64,000 nt of DNA, from NCBI GenBank assembly GCA_029255685.2, contig CM055317.2, positions 20,282,501 through 20,346,500 on the forward strand. The letters run 5' to 3'. The DNA comes from Silene conica. Taxonomy: Eukaryota > Streptophyta > Magnoliopsida > Caryophyllales > Caryophyllaceae. Positions 21,101-34,992 of this stretch are shown one piece after another (position 1 is the stretch's first letter; every line of letters begins with the position of its first letter). The translations under genes and the position numbers were made by a program. Below the pieces are notes generated by a model. The model searched no databases. It saw nothing but the letters and a program-made list of their open reading frames with translations, and was not told where the DNA came from.

Positions 21101-22761
21101 GCCTTAGATATAGGCCCTATACCCGGAACAAGCTCAATGGTAAACTCCACATCTCTCTCAGGCGGTATTCCCGACAACTCCTCTGGAAAGACATCTGGAA
21201 ACTCGCGAACAATAGCTACATCCTCAAGTTTCGATAGCGATGGCTTTGCAGCTGAAACAACATACATGAAGGCTTGGCAACCCTTCCTAAGAAGATATGA
21301 TGCTTTCATCGATGAGATGACACGAACACCCTTTTTAGGGCGAGTTCCCCTATAGGAAACACGAACTCCTGAAGAACTCCTCAAGCAGATTTTCTGGTCG
21401 CGACACTCGAAGCGAGCATGGTATCGCGATAACCAATCCATACCGAGGATAATGTCAAATTACTCGAGAGGAAATATCAGTAAGTCCGCTGGAAATGTGG
21501 CACAACCAATAATAATCGGAACATCCCTATGGGAAGAAGAGCAGGAGAAAACGTCTCCTGAAGGCAATGAGATAGAAGTCTCCTCAACAACAGAAGACTC
21601 CAGAGCTAGTCTGTCGGCAAACTGGGTCGATATGTACGATAGAGAGGCACCAGTATCAAATAAAATCAGGCACTCAGCGCCAAGAACATAAAAGATACCA
21701 GCAACGATGTCGGGATGAGCCTCAGCCTCTGCTCTGGTCATAACAAAGATCTTCCCCTTCGCCTTGCCTCCTCTAGTCGTTGCAGCAGTAGTGGCAGCCT
21801 TGCCAAGTGCGGTGTTCCTCTCAGAATACTCACAAGACCTATGCCCAAATCCATTATAAGTGTAACACTTGTAGGCATTCTTGAAACAGTCAAAACCCGA
21901 ATGAGGTGGTTTACCACAACGGCGGCAAACACTAGAAGCAATATCCGTGTGAACAATGGTCTTAGCGACCGGTGCAGAGAACCTCTCAAATCGCTTCTTC
22001 TGAGAAGAAGGTGCAGAAGTAGATGGAACAAACGGCCTCTTCCCCTGGTAGATAGACCGCTGGTGTGAAGACACACTAGTAGCAGCAGCTCGGGTCTCAG
22101 CATCTATGGCTCGAATGGAACTCTCAGCCCAAATAGCATCATCATAAACCTCAACAAAAGAAGTCGAGTCTCGGCGGACCATACTCTCGATGCGGGGCCC
22201 TAACTTCCCTCGATAGAACTAAACCCTCTCAGCCTCATCTCTAACAAACTTCGAAGCAAAATGTGCAAGCTTGTTAAATTTGTCGGTGAACTCCTGTACG
22301 GACATCTTTCCCTGCTTCAGGTCCATGAACTCCTTAAGTCTCTGTGATCGAAGCTCCTTAGGATAAAATCTAGTCTCAATATTCTCCTTAAAAGCTTCCC
22401 AGTCAAAAAGCGGATCCAGAACAAAAGTCGGACCAGTCAACGTCCACCATCTATCGGCCTCCAAAGTCAAAAAGTGAGTGGCTAGACGCACCCTATCCTC
22501 TCTGACAACCGAATACATGGCAAAACTCTTCTCCATCTCACGGAACCACTCAGAAAGAGCAACAGGATCAACTTCGCCTCCGTAGGTCTTCCCGTGACTC
22601 CTGGACATCTGTGAAGCAATCCAAGAAAAGCCACCAGGTCTGTTGGCATCATTGCCTGGCGGAGGAGGAGGAGGAACAGTCTCAGCCTGATGTCTCTAGT
22701 TCTCAAGCACTTGAAGAAGCGCTTGCATTATCGTATTTTCAGCAGCTGTATTCCTCACCAT
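18179..22761 (-). pseudogene. Tekay gag-pol polyprotein, disabled
   Basis: Start ATG at 22761. One frame covers gag (FLTLEADRWW, 22600-22220), a zinc-knuckle region with one expected Cys changed to Tyr (CYTYNGFGH), protease (FDTGAS), RT with FIDD (about 20650), RNase H (VYCDASM), HHCC zinc finger (CLTCQQVK) and the integrase D-D core ([16 protein letters not shown]). Past the CACTA piece come the DGQSE region and a chromodomain-like tail (TWETEASMRATHP), ending TGA at 18179-18181. In-frame stops sit at 22696-22698 (TAG), 22219-22221 (TAG), 21460-21462 (TAA) and 18233-18235 (TAG). With the insertion, the element cannot make its own proteins. Confidence 0.93.
18957..19102 (+). mobile_element. 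CACTA terminus fragment in Tekay integrase
   Basis: Begins cactacaaaaaaatattgcc at 18957, followed by gcgacgga subterminal repeats, then about 25 bp of unassigned sequence before the integrase resumes at about 19103. It interrupts the integrase core between the second catalytic Asp and the Glu. No matching gtagtg end or 3-bp duplication was found, so it is a fragment or an abortive or deleted insertion. Confidence 0.7.
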
Positions 22762-22893
22762 CCTTCAAAAGAAAAGCAAGTGTTAACTCAGCAATTAGCA
22801 ATCACATATACACTACAATATAAATCCTTAAATCTACCCCATCTCTCATTCATTATTTATTTATATGGTCAAGTTAAGGTTGGGGGTCACATG

Positions 22894-24097
22894 TGTTAGT
22901 TATTTAGACCATATTAATACTCATATTGTGATCTTAAAATTACAATATAATCTAAAATGGTCTAAATCTACATGCATGCAAACAAAAATATAAAAGATGG
23001 TATTAAACCATCTTAAGATAAAAATCCTTACATTGTATAAGCACGATAATGGGCACAACAAAAGGACTCCTTCCTTATTGTTGTTCTTGAGCTATGGAAT
23101 AAGAAAGATCCTCCAAGACTACTAACCACCAAATAGATGGTCTCCTAAGGATACACCCAAGATTATCCCAAAAACTACTAAGTTACTAACTAGGTAAATT
23201 TAGTAGTAAACCTTGTATTATGTGATAATATTATTACACTAATAACATTATGATATATTTATTATTATGAGGATTTTTCTCTCTTAAAAATTAAGAGGAT
23301 TTATGTGTATAATGAGGGGTATATATAGGGGTTTGAAATGTAAACAATTCATGGGAACATGCCATGTGTTTACACCACCAAACTTTGACAAATATGTTTA
23401 ATAAGACCTTATATATATTATGGTTCAAATGGACCCATTTTGGTCCATTTCGATTTCCGACATTTGTCCCACAAATGCTTATAAGTCTTATATTTAATTA
23501 TCTTAATTAATTATTAAATTGATCATTTAACAATTAAATAATACAAATCAACAATTAATAACCACTTAACAATTAAGTTCTTATTAGACTATTTTATTAG
23601 TATAAAATATAACTTATGAACCCTTATTAGCTAATTTTACAATCTCTTGTAAGTTTAAATAGCTATTTATCTTCGCCTCAAATATATATACACATGTCGT
23701 AGAAATTTATATAATTAACTATTAATTATAAAATCTCATTTATATTTATTAATTAATTATCAAATAATTAAATAATAAATCCCCTTGGCCCAAGTTTGTA
23801 ACTCTTCATCAAATATATATTCACATGACTTATTTAAAAGTCCTGTAATACAAGAATTTAATATAATTGTATCAAATACAAATAATTAGTTTTTCCATTT
23901 GGGCATCATCCTATAGGTGTGACCTAAAGGGATCAGCTGGTCACCGCCGTCACACGACAGTAATGTCAAACTCTAGTCAGCCAATCATTACCGATTAACG
24001 TTGACCAGCTGACATATATGTAAAATAAATCCCTGACATATTCCTTGTACGAGATTTATTATGTAGACGCACTATTGTGGAGGACACTACTCCAACA
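22894..24097 (-). repeat. Nested Copia 3' LTR
   Basis: 1204 bp, tgttagttatt..ctccaaca on the plus strand. It is longer than the other LTR (1152 bp), mainly through about 52 bp near 23700-23750 that are missing there; other differences are few. Confidence 0.93.
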
Positions 24098-24103
24098 ATC
24101 TCC

Positions 24104-24122
24104 CACTTGTCTGACACAAGTG
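24104..24122 (-). promoter_or_regulatory. Hairpin overlapping the Copia polypurine tract
   Basis: cacttgt-ctgac-acaagtg on the plus strand. The sense-strand 3' arm runs into the purine tract aagtgggagat that abuts the LTR at 24097. Confidence 0.5.
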
Positions 24123-24880
24123 TGCGCCACCGATTCTCTTGTCCAAAGTTATCTCCCACTCAATGCAAGATGTCTTCCAGGTCGTTCCTGCACGTGATCT
24201 CATCATAAAGTGGTTTCCTCGATCAGGAGAATGACCGTCTGACCGGATTATCTACTATAGACCTTATCCGAGCGTGGCCACGCATTTTCAGTCAACTCTC
24301 CTCGAGTGGCCTTGAGATGAAAATTTGACATAAGTGGACAATCCTGTTGACCTATTTTCTTTGTTCAATCACAGATCACTATGACCCAGAAGATGCCCAT
24401 CAGCCTCCTGTTACGGCACGACCTTAAGCAAAAACTAAAGTCAATCGGAAACTGTACTAACTCAGACAAATAGTCTCCAGTCAAAAGAATCGACTCGAAG
24501 GAATAAATAGAAATCCTCGCCACGACCTAGCAACAAAAAGACTCTATAAATGGTCACTGTCCGACAAATTGTCTCACAATCTGCCTATGTAATCGACCAA
24601 TCATCACTATGACCATATGACAGTCGAACATGTCATCTATCGCCTTACAATCTAGTCATTCCGAGACGTCACCTCATTAAGTAACTAGGGACAAAATACA
24701 ATGTTAATCCAGTTCACTTAATAGGGTTCGACATTGTCATTACAACCTATTTGGATAAAACAAAGTATATGAATTTAGACAACAACTAAATACGACGATA
24801 AATGTAATTATCATATATGAAATAATTGGTACAATATTTAAAATTATTACATATCGTATAATTTACAGTAGTTCCGTCAT

Positions 24881-27800
24881 TCATCTCAACCCCATAGAAA
24901 CTACATGACTATCATGTTTTGCTTGAGACAATGGCTTGGTTAAAGGATCAGCGATGTTTTCAGCTGTCCCAACCTTACAGACTATAATTTCCTTCCTTTC
25001 AATTAGATCTCTAATTACATGAAATTTCCTAAGTACATGTCTAGACTTGTTACTAGACTTGGGCTCTTTAGCTTGAAAAATTGCCCCACTGTTGTCACAG
25101 TATAAAGTGATAGGATCCTCGGCGGTCGGAACTACTCTCAGTCCCTCCAAAAATTGCCTAATCCAAACAGCTTCCTTAGCAGCCTCAGATGCTGCAATGT
25201 ACTCAGCTTCCGTTGTAGAATCAGCAGTCACGGACTCCTTAAAACTTCTCCAACAAACCGCCCCTCCGTTCATCATAAAGACAAAACCAGCCTGGGATTT
25301 TAAATCATCCCTATCGGTTTGGAAACTGGCATCCGTATAACCTCTTACACGTAACTCAGATTCTCCTCCAAACACTAAGAATGAATCTCTAGTCCTTCTC
25401 AAGTATTTAAGAATATTCTTGACGGCTATCCAGTGACTCTCAACTGGATTATTTTGATAACGACTTGTCATGCTCAAAGCATACGAGACGTCAGGACGAG
25501 TGCACATCATAGCATACATGATCGATCCAACAGCGGAAGCATAGGGAATCGACTTCATGCGTTCAATATCCTTAGGTTCTATGGGAAACTGAGATTTACT
25601 CAAGGTAATCCCACTACCTATTGGCAGAAAACCTTTCTTAGAGTTTTTCATATTGAATCGATCAAGAATTTTATCAATATAAACTTCTTGACTCAATGCT
25701 AATATCCTATTGGTTCTATCTCTATAGATCCGGATACCCAAGATGCGTTGTGCTTCTCCCAAATCTTTCATTTGGAAGTGGTTTCCTAACCACTTCTTAA
25801 CAGAAGTAAGTATATCTATATCATTCCCAATGAGTAATATGTCGTCCACATATAAAAGTAAGAAAACAACTTTACTCCCACTAAACTTCATGTATAAACA
25901 CGGTTCCTCAACACTTCGAGAAAAACCATTCTGTTTAATCACATGATCAAAACGATGATTCCAACTCCTTGATGCTTGCTTAAGACCATAAATGGATCTC
26001 TTAAGCTTGCATACTTTGTTAGGATTTTTAGGATCCACAAAACCTTCAGGTTGTGTCATGTACACTTCCTTTTCCAGAAACCCATTCAGGAAAGCGGTCT
26101 TGACATCCATTTGCCATATCTCATAATCATGAAATGCAGCAATCGCTAACATTATCCGAACAGATCTCAGCATAGCAACTGGTGCAAAGGTCTCGTCATA
26201 GTGTAAACCATGAACCTGAGTGAACCCTTTCGCCACCAGTCTAGCTTTGCAGACATCTTTATGTCCATCCATGCCGATTTTAATCTTAAAAATCCACTTA
26301 CACTGAAGAGGTCGGACATCTTTAGGTAATCAACCAGATCCCATACCTGATTTTCATACATGGAATCCATTTCGGATTGCATGGCTTCAAGCCATAACTT
26401 AGAGTCAGAACTAGCAATAACTGCTTTGTAGGTTTTAGGTTCGTCACTTTCTAAAAGTAATACCTCATAGTCACCATCTTCCTCAATGATACCAAGGTAT
26501 CTATCAGGTTGGTGACTTACCCTTCCTGACCTCCTAGGTTTAGAAGGAATAATAACCGAATCTGACGACGAAGGGACATTTTCCTGTGCAGTCACCTCAG
26601 TTTGTGGCTCTTGAACTTCATCAAGTTCAAATTTTCTCCCACTCTGTCTCCTAGAAATAAACTCTTTTTCTAGAAAGACAGCGTCACGAGCCACAAACAC
26701 TTTGTTCTCGTGACTATTGTAGAAGTAATAACCTTGGGTTTCCTTAGGGTAACCTACAAAAGTACATTTATCAGAACGAGGTGCAAGCTTATCGTCACAC
26801 TTGTTTCTGACATAAGCGTCACAGCCGCATACTTTCAAGTATTCTAGATTAGGGACCCTCCCTTTCCATATCTCATATGGTGTTTTGTCGGTAGCTTTAG
26901 TGGGACTCCTGTTCAAAGAACATATTGCAGATAAGATAGCGAATCCCCAGAATGACTCAGGTAATTCAGTTTGACTCATCATTGATCGAACCATATCTAA
27001 TAAAGTTCGATTCCTCCTCTCAGCCACCCCATTCATTTGTGGTGTGCCGGGAGGAGTTAACTGAGATAAAATACCACAGTTTTTAAGGTGATCTCTAAAG
27101 TCATTGCTTAAATATTCACCACCACGATCTGATCGTAATGTTTTAATCTTCTTATTTAATTGGTTTTCTACTTCATTCTGAAACTCCTTGAACTTATCAA
27201 AAGCTTCACTTTTATACTTTATTAAGTAGATATACCCATATCTACTCATGTCATCGGTAAAAGTAATGAAATAGTCATAATTACCTCTAGCAGTGACTGT
27301 CATTGGACCACATACATCGGTATGTATTAAACCCAATAACTCACTAGCTCGAGATCCTCTTCCTTGAAAAGGTGAACGAGTCATCTTGCCAAGTAGACAA
27401 GATTCACATGTACCAAATGATTCGAAATCAAAAGGTTTAATAACACCAGTCGACACTAGTCTTTTAATGCGTTTCTCGTTGATATGTCCTAATCGACAAT
27501 GCCATAAATAAGATAGATCGGTATCACCGGTTTTGAGTCTTTTATCATCCAAATGATAAACATCGTTGCAAGTGTCTAGAATATAAATACCATTAATAGA
27601 AATAGCTTGACTATATACAATTCCATTAAGGGAAAAAGTACAACACTTGTCCTTAATTACAAAACGAAACCCTTCCGTGTCTAATACAGATACTGATATT
27701 ATATTCCTAGACAACGTTGGCACAAAATAACAATTATTTAGATACAACTGCAAACCCGACGCTAAACTAAGTACATAGGTTCCAACAGATACGGCGGCTA

Positions 27801-28863
27801 CTTTAGATCCGTTTCCCATCCGTAGATCCACGTCACCCTTGTTTAGCTTCCTTACGCTTTTTAGGCCCTGTAAATGATTACACAGGTGAGAACCACAACC
27901 AGTATCTAATACCCAAGTTGTAGTAGTAGCGTAATTTATGTCTATCATAAAAGATTTGATTGAGAATTTACATGTTGGCTTCATAATACCAGCTTTGATG
28001 TCATCCAGATATTTGGGGCAATTACGCTTCCAATGTCCCTTGATATTACAATAATTACAAGTATCATTGAGATGATTTCCCTTCTTAGATTTTGGTTTGG
28101 AAGGGCCATTCGCAATAGCCTTCCCTTTACCTTCAACCTGCACGGGTTTCTTACCACCACTCCTTTTAAACTTCTTCTTCCCCTTTACATTAATAGCTAG
28201 GACATCTTTCCTAGTATTCCCACTTAACCCCATGTCTTTCTCTGCTTGCACAAGCAAAGAATGGAGTTCATGTAGACTTTTCTTCATGTTGGCCATATTA
28301 TAATTTACTCGAAATTGGGTGAATCCTTTGACCATAGAGAGGGAGTGAAGCACTCGGTCCACAATAAGCTCTTCGGGGATCTTGCATCCCAGCCCTTCTA
28401 GAGTTTCCACATACTCAATCATTTTGAGTATATGAGCACTAACAGATTGCCCTTCCTTAAGATTAGCCTCAAAGAAGCGAACAGCAGCATCATATTGAAG
28501 TATCCTCGGGGCTTGAGAAAACATGGTAGAGAGCCTCGAGTATACCTCATATGCATCTTTGAAGCGGACACATTGCCTTTGTAGGGACGCTTCCATCGCA
28601 AATATTAAAACATTTTTAATGGCGGCGGATTGTCTTTGATAATCATTATATGCGTCCCTTACATCAGGAGTAGCCCTAGTACTTGGTAGAGGGGGAGAAG
28701 GATCGACAAGGTAGCGTAATTTACCATCACCTGCAGCAGCTAATCGAAGTTGTTCTTCCCAATCTTTAAAATTACTACCATTAGCATTTAAAACATATTT
28801 GTCCATGAACTGGCGGAGCCATGATTCTTTAGAAATCGTAGCGGTTTGACTAGAAGAAGCCAT
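24881..28863 (-). pseudogene. Nested Copia gag-pol, one frameshift
   Basis: ATG at 28863. Gag domain (about residues 1-240) and CCHC knuckle (CNYCNIKGHWKRNCPKY). Protease motif LDTGCGSH. GAG-pre-integrase (LWHCRLGH..CESCLLGK). Integrase with HTDVCGP, SDRGGEY and GVAERRNRT. RT starts, then one base is missing near 26328, shifting the frame for the rest: KARLVAKGF, LLYVDDILL, and RNase H with TEAEYIAASE, ending at 24881. Everything else is intact. If the missing base is real it removes RT and RNase H. A sequencing or assembly slip in a T run is possible. Confidence 0.93.
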
Positions 28864-30803
28864 TGTGATTTACTACAAAACGGGAATGGAAAGAAAATCA
28901 ACATTTATCATAAAATACTTGTAAAACAATTTTAACAAGTTAGCATTTATATAATGATCTCCCACTGAATTATATAAACGATTCCAAGACCCATCTTTAT
29001 AATATAAACACGGGCACGGTGAGGCCGTTTCATCCCATATTTATATAAATTTGGTGAGTCAACATTTTGACTGATTCTACTGAATAGAACTCTTGGTTGA
29101 TGAATTTTCTTAAAATTTATCATTTTAGCCCCGGAATCAACTATGGGCACGGTGAGGCCGATTCATCCCACATTAATCCCGTTGAGTCCAACCAATTTTA
29201 ACGTGTGATAACTTTTATTACCCTACTTACCCAACGTAAAAAGAGAGTACCCCGGTGAGCCGAGCCTACCTCTAATGAAGAAGGGATTCATAGGTGCTAA
29301 TACTTGGTAAGGCTTTATCTCAATTTTAAAAGTGAGAGATCTTATCAATTTAATTGTCTATCACTATTAAGTGAACAAAAATGGTGAATGGTAGACAATT
29401 GAATCGATAACAACGAAAAATAAATAAATAAATATGTAGTGATGACGATTTGGCATGAATGCATAAATGTAAATTAGCAAGTCCTAATATGGCCACCTAG
29501 TTAATATAATTAACTAAAATTATTACACATCGGAAACCAACTCCTTGGTCCCTTGAGTCTTCACAAATTGCCCTCCTTCTTTAGGATTTCGGATCTCTTT
29601 TCCGAAAACACCGTCTTCATGAAAAATCCATCTTTAGATGCTTCATCTAAGTACTATATATTAATTAAATTACATTGCAATAACCTATTATACAATTTGT
29701 AATAAAATTAAAATAAAACTATTAATAATTTACAAATTAGGCGATACGAAATCGCAATTAATTACAAAACAAATCGATATTCCCTTACATTACGGGAAAT
29801 ACCAATTTCTACCTATGGCCATATTAGGAAAATTACATAATTATAATGCTAAGAAACATCCATCTAAATGAATAATATAAATGCATTATGTAAAAATGAC
29901 ATGCCAAATCGTCTAACTTACCAACAACGATCATTTGAGCTCGTTATGACGGAATTTTTACCAATAAAAATTCACAATTAATTCTTAAAACAATTTTAAG
30001 ACTTACTCATCTTAATAATCTGGTATATTATCAAAATAATTATTCTCAACAATTATCTTGAAATTATATGGGAATTAAAACACAATCATGATAAAAAAAT
30101 ACAATAATTCACAATTATCTTATAAAAATTCCATTTAATTTAAAAACTAATGGAAAATTAAATTTCAAAGCTATGAACATTCTGGTCTTACGCTAAAAAT
30201 GTCATGCAAGTGAAAATTTTAGTTTTGAAATTTATTTAAAACGATTTTATAATTTAATCGGTAAAACGGACAATTTTTTACGATTTCATTCTAAATCAAA
30301 CCATAAAAATTGAAATAACTTTAAAATCAAATTTTATATATTTTGGAAAAATTTCCAGGAGCTAAAAATTCAAAAATTTTGAGCCCAAAAATTAAATCAA
30401 TAATTATTTACAAAATAACCACTATTAGCCCATTTTTATCAAATAAAAATCATTAAACTAAATAAATTAATCACATTAACTTAAAATTTCTATTTTTCTC
30501 ATAAATAGAAAATGCATGTGTTTATTTCTAAATAAACATGCATAACATGCAACCAAAAATAATTAACTTTTACTTAGTTTTAATGCGTTTTAACATAATT
30601 TTATGCCATTTAAAGTCATAAAAAATAAATAAAATAACAAAAAATCAAATTTTCGTCCCATATCATTCTAAGACCATATTATATACATGCAAGACCATAT
30701 TGTGTGATAAAAGCTATTTTTAATGACATAATATCAATTTTACTAATTTATCTCATAGATTACTAAAATCGTCTTAAGACAACATGCATGTATGTAACAA
30801 TGC
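28864..30803 (-). other. Copia 5' leader
   Basis: About 1.9 kb of AT-rich, non-coding DNA between primer-binding site and gag start. It has repeated motifs (gggcacggtgaggccg at about 29011 and 29150) and no frame of note. It is a long leader typical of large Copia elements, where packaging signals would lie. Confidence 0.6.
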
Positions 30804-30815
30804 TCTGATACCACT
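30804..30815 (-). promoter_or_regulatory. Copia primer-binding site
   Basis: In sense tggtatcagagca, two bases after the LTR, complementary to the 3' end of initiator methionine tRNA. Confidence 0.9.
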
Positions 30816-31967
30816 TGTTAGTTATTTAGACCATATTAATACTCATATTGTGATCTTAAAATTAAAATATAATCTAAAATGGTCTAAATCTACATGCATG
30901 CAAACAAAAATATAAAAGATGGTATTAAACCATCTTAAGATAAAAATCCTTACATTGTATAAACAAGATAATGGGCACAACAAAAGGACTCCTTCCTTAT
31001 TGTTGTTCTTGAGCTATGGAATAAGAAAGATCCTCCAAGACTACTAACCACCAAATAGATGGTCTCCTAAGGATACACCCAAGATTATCCCAAAAACTAC
31101 TAAGTTACTAACTAGGTAAATTTAGTAGTAAACCTTGTATTATGTGATAATATTATTACACCAATAACATTATGATATATTTATTATTATGAGGATTTTT
31201 CTCTCTTAAAAATTAAGAGAATTTACGTGTATAATGAGGAGTATATATAGGGGTTTGAAATGTAAACAATTCATGGGAACATGCAATGTGTTTACACCAC
31301 CAAACTTTGACAAATATGTTTAATAAGACCTTATATATATTATGATTCAAATGGACCCATTTTGGTCCATTTCGATTTCCGACATTTGTCCCACAAATGC
31401 TTATAAGTCTTATATTTAATTATCTTAATTAATTATTAAATTGATCATTTAACAATTAAATAATACAAATCAACAATTAATAACCACTTAACAATTAAGT
31501 TCTTATTAGACTATTTTATTAGTATAAAATATAACTTATGAACCCTTATTAGCTAATTTTACAATCTCTTGTAAGTTTAAATAGCTATTTATCTTCGCCT
31601 CAAATATATATACACATGTTTATTAATTATCAAATAATTAAATAATAAATCCCCTTGGCCCAAGTTTGTAACTTGTCATCAAATATATATTCACATGACT
31701 TATTTAAAAGTCCTGTAATACAAGGATTTAATATAATTGTATCAAATACAAATAATTAGTTTTTCCATTTGGGCATCATCCTATAGGTGTGATCTAAATG
31801 GATCAGCTGGTCACCGCCGTCACACGACAGTAATGTCAAACTCTAGTCAGCCAATCATTACCGATTAACATTGACCAGCTGACATATATGTAAAATAAAT
31901 CCCTGACATATTCCTTGTACGAGATTTATTATGTAGACGCACTATTGTGGAGGACACTACTCCAACA
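30816..31967 (-). repeat. Nested Copia 5' LTR
   Basis: 1152 bp. In sense it starts tgttggagtagtgtcctcc and ends aataactaaca. Two nested stems lie near its sense start: 31802-31813 pairs with 31872-31883, and 31830-31835 with 31856-31861. They are conserved in the relative at 57710. Confidence 0.93.
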
Positions 31968-31990
31968 ACATGAGTGCGTCGGGAGCGGTA

Positions 31991-32004
31991 ACGCTCTGAT
32001 ACCA
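31991..32004 (-). promoter_or_regulatory. Tekay primer-binding site
   Basis: In sense tggtatcagagcgt next to the right LTR, complementary to initiator methionine tRNA. Confidence 0.9.
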
Positions 32005-32006
32005 AC

Positions 32007-34987
32007 CGTAAAACCCCTCGTCGCAGCGGAAAAATAAAACATACAACATGCCAAAATTTACGCGGAATTTAAACTTTAACATGCATAAAAACGAGGTGAA
32101 TTAAAACTGAAACTGAAACAACTGATATAAACAGAACATAGATAAGTTTAACTGTCTAAGTAACTGAAAGTAAATATATACAAACAGCCTGGGATGGCAC
32201 ATCCCTACAGGCGCTCAAAACTGAAATGTAACTAGAGTCTAGCTAACGCAATGTGTAAGTCAAAATCGATGAATAACGGATCATCGCTCGCTAGCTCAAT
32301 GCAACCCCTGCCAACCACCTGTCATTTACCTCCATACATGAAAACATGTACGCCACAATCAGTGGGGTGTGACTAGAGTTCTCCTAGCCACCTTTTGTAA
32401 CGACACGTAACACATAAACATACAATATACTCCAACATATACATAACATGTGAAGCATATAAATCTCAATATCTAAATCTCATATCATCATGCAATTACT
32501 ATGCAAGGCTCTCAACCAACTTCGGAAACTATTTGGAAGGAGAGCTGGTTTCCCTTCCGGTAGCCCGGCCGGGGGGTCTTTCAGTCCAAACTATTTACGA
32601 AACTAGCCAAAGAGTCATCCAATACCTTGGATGAACAATTCTATAATCAATACCCTATATTCATCAATATCAACAACTACATCTGACACTGTACCCTTAC
32701 TAGGCAAGCAGATGCAAAACAGCAAGTATAAAGGTTCAGAGGCGACATCTTAACGCATAACCTAGATACTAAATATTCAGCAAGTATAAAGGTTCGGAGG
32801 CGACATCTTAACGCATAACCTAGATACCAAAATCACATTCACAAGCAAGGACTCAGAGGCCAACTTAAGGCATAGACCTTGCTAAACAACAAGACACTAG
32901 ACTCAGAGGCGACAACTCAACGCATGGACTAGCGTCCAATTTCACAATCACAAGTAAGGAACTCAGAGGCCAGCTTAAGGCATACTCCCTTACTACACCA
33001 CATGACACTAGACTCAGAGGCGACAACTCAACGCATGGTCTAGCATCAACAACTGTACTCCAGGCAAGGCATCAACACCCTAGCTACCCCGTTGTACAAC
33101 TGCTCTACTCGTCAGACTCAGAGGCCAAATCTCAAGGCATAGACTGACGCGATCACATAAAAACATGTCTGGGCTCAGAGGCGACAACTCAACACATACC
33201 CCAGACACGACAAGAATACACATATAGGGCTCAGAGGCGACAACTCAACGCATACCCCCATATATGACAAATAGTCCACGTATTAAGCTCAGAGGCCAAC
33301 TTAAGGCATACCTTAATACGCATCAATATCAACAACATACATATGTAGAACTCTCACTGTCCTAACTCAAACATAATCCGATATAAACTACAACCGGATC
33401 GTTAACTCTAATCTTCTAGCTCGCTAAACAACACTTATTAATTGATCCCGGGAACTAAGTTGAGGGAGAGCTGGTTTCCCTTTTGGTTACCCGGCCGGGG
33501 GTCTCTATCCTCTCTCCATTCCCGAACCCAATATAGTGACGCCCATCCTCCGGCGACCTCAAACACACGTACAAGGTACACGGAACGAATCTCAAACAAA
33601 TCGGACCAACCGATCAAAAGATAGAAATGATTTAATGAGAACAGGGGCTCTCAGCCGGTGGTGGACCGTCTGCCGGTCTGCTGGCTGGGAGTCCCTTCCC
33701 ATAGGCAAATTAAACTTTCGAAAGCAAGGGAAAGAGATTCTCAGCCGGTGGACCGTCCGCCGGTCTGCCGGCTGGAAACCCTCTCTTACTTAGTTTCTAC
33801 GCTTCTTTCAATATAAGGACCGATTCTTAGCCGGCTGACCGGCCGACGGCCAACCGGCTAGGAATCATGTCTCAGCCTTCAATTTTCAAAAACAACATCC
33901 AAGGAGAGGCTCTGAGCCGGTCGACCGGCGGCCGACCACCCGGCTCAAAGTTCTTTCTCAATTCCTAACATACGAAGAACAACAAGCCTAACTCTGAGCC
34001 GGCCGACCGGCTGCCGGTCAGCCTACTGGCTCAGAGTCCCTGTACGCAAAATTCGCAAAATCGCATATGTTACTAAACTCCCTAAATCGATATCAAACTT
34101 CCAAAATTGCAACCAACAAACATTACCCAGCATATATAAGACTTATATGAATCAATAGCAAGCATAAATTTCCACAATAAAGCCACATTAGGATCATATC
34201 TCATATTCGTCTTAAGGATGAAAAATCTGAAAATGAACATCTAACCATATGAATATCAATCTAAGCATGTGAACATCATATATGAGCAAACCATAACATG
34301 TTTCTAAGTCCAAACAACCACAACAACCAACAAATTCAGAAAACTTTCACAATCAAGATCAAGAAACATGCTATTATAACAAAAAAAGCCGAGTTACTCA
34401 TTATCGTCACCTCAAAAGCGGTTATGCTCCTAGCTCCTCGTCAACCACGAAACTATCCACCTCAAGATCCTCTAAATTCTCTCCTACAACAAAGAAAACG
34501 GGTTTTTAGAGGTTAAAAACGGAATCTGCCAAAAACAGCCTCTTTTTCAAGTTGCACGAAATCAAAATTGAAAGAGACGGATGTCTTGGAAATTTCGCAA
34601 GGATTCCGAAAATGTATAACATACCTTGATTCGGATTTGGGAAGAGCTTGGAAAGTTGATTTTTAAGATTGAAAAGGGAAGGAGAAATTAAAACTAATGT
34701 AACCGTGTTTTGTTTTTGGAGAAATGAAAATGTCGACATAAGCATTGGGATTAGGGTTTAAGTAGTCCTTTTCCCTTAAATGAAACGGGTTATTTGATGT
34801 GAGCGGGTTTTATGAGTCGGGTTTAAACTATGCCAAGCTATTACATCTTAAGGACTTAAGGTTTCTTAAGATGGATCTTAACGGAAGTTTTAAAATTAAC
34901 TTAACAATTTATCTTAAAATATTATTTTATTCCGTAAAATAATTTAAAACCTTTAAAATATAGTTTACGAAAATACGGGATGTTACA
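32007..34987 (-). repeat. Tekay 5' LTR
   Basis: 2981 bp, paired with 15132-18110 and followed by the ttagt duplication. It contains the hairpin array at about 32723-33320 and the G+C-rich hairpins at 33648-34037. Several stems broken in the left LTR are intact here (agtaagg/ccttact, cgtcag/ctgacg). Confidence 0.93.
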
Positions 34988-34992
34988 TTAGT

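Larger units (their letters stand above)
22894..31967 (-). mobile_element. Copia retrotransposon nested in the Tekay element
   Basis: LTRs at 22894-24097 (3') and 30816-31967 (5'), target duplication acatg at 22889-22893 and 31968-31972, and a minus-strand primer-binding site and purine tract in the expected places. The host position is between the Tekay primer-binding site and its gag start. The coding frame is open except for one frameshift. A relative in opposite orientation starts at 57710. Confidence 0.95.
15132..34987 (-). mobile_element. Tekay-type Ty3/gypsy retrotransposon with nested Copia
   Basis: Two direct LTRs of about 2.98 kb (15132-18110 and 32007-34987), an initiator-Met primer-binding site beside the right LTR and a purine tract beside the left LTR show minus-strand orientation. 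The 5-bp duplication ttagt is at 15127-15131 and 34988-34992. The canonical TG..CA ends each carry one changed base at the inner terminus (tataaaac at 15132, cgtaaaac at 32007). Gag, protease, RT, RNase H, integrase and a chromodomain-like tail are recognisable. The long LTRs and chromodomain fit the Tekay/Del chromovirus clade. It contains a 9.07 kb Copia and a small CACTA terminus. Confidence 0.93.
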
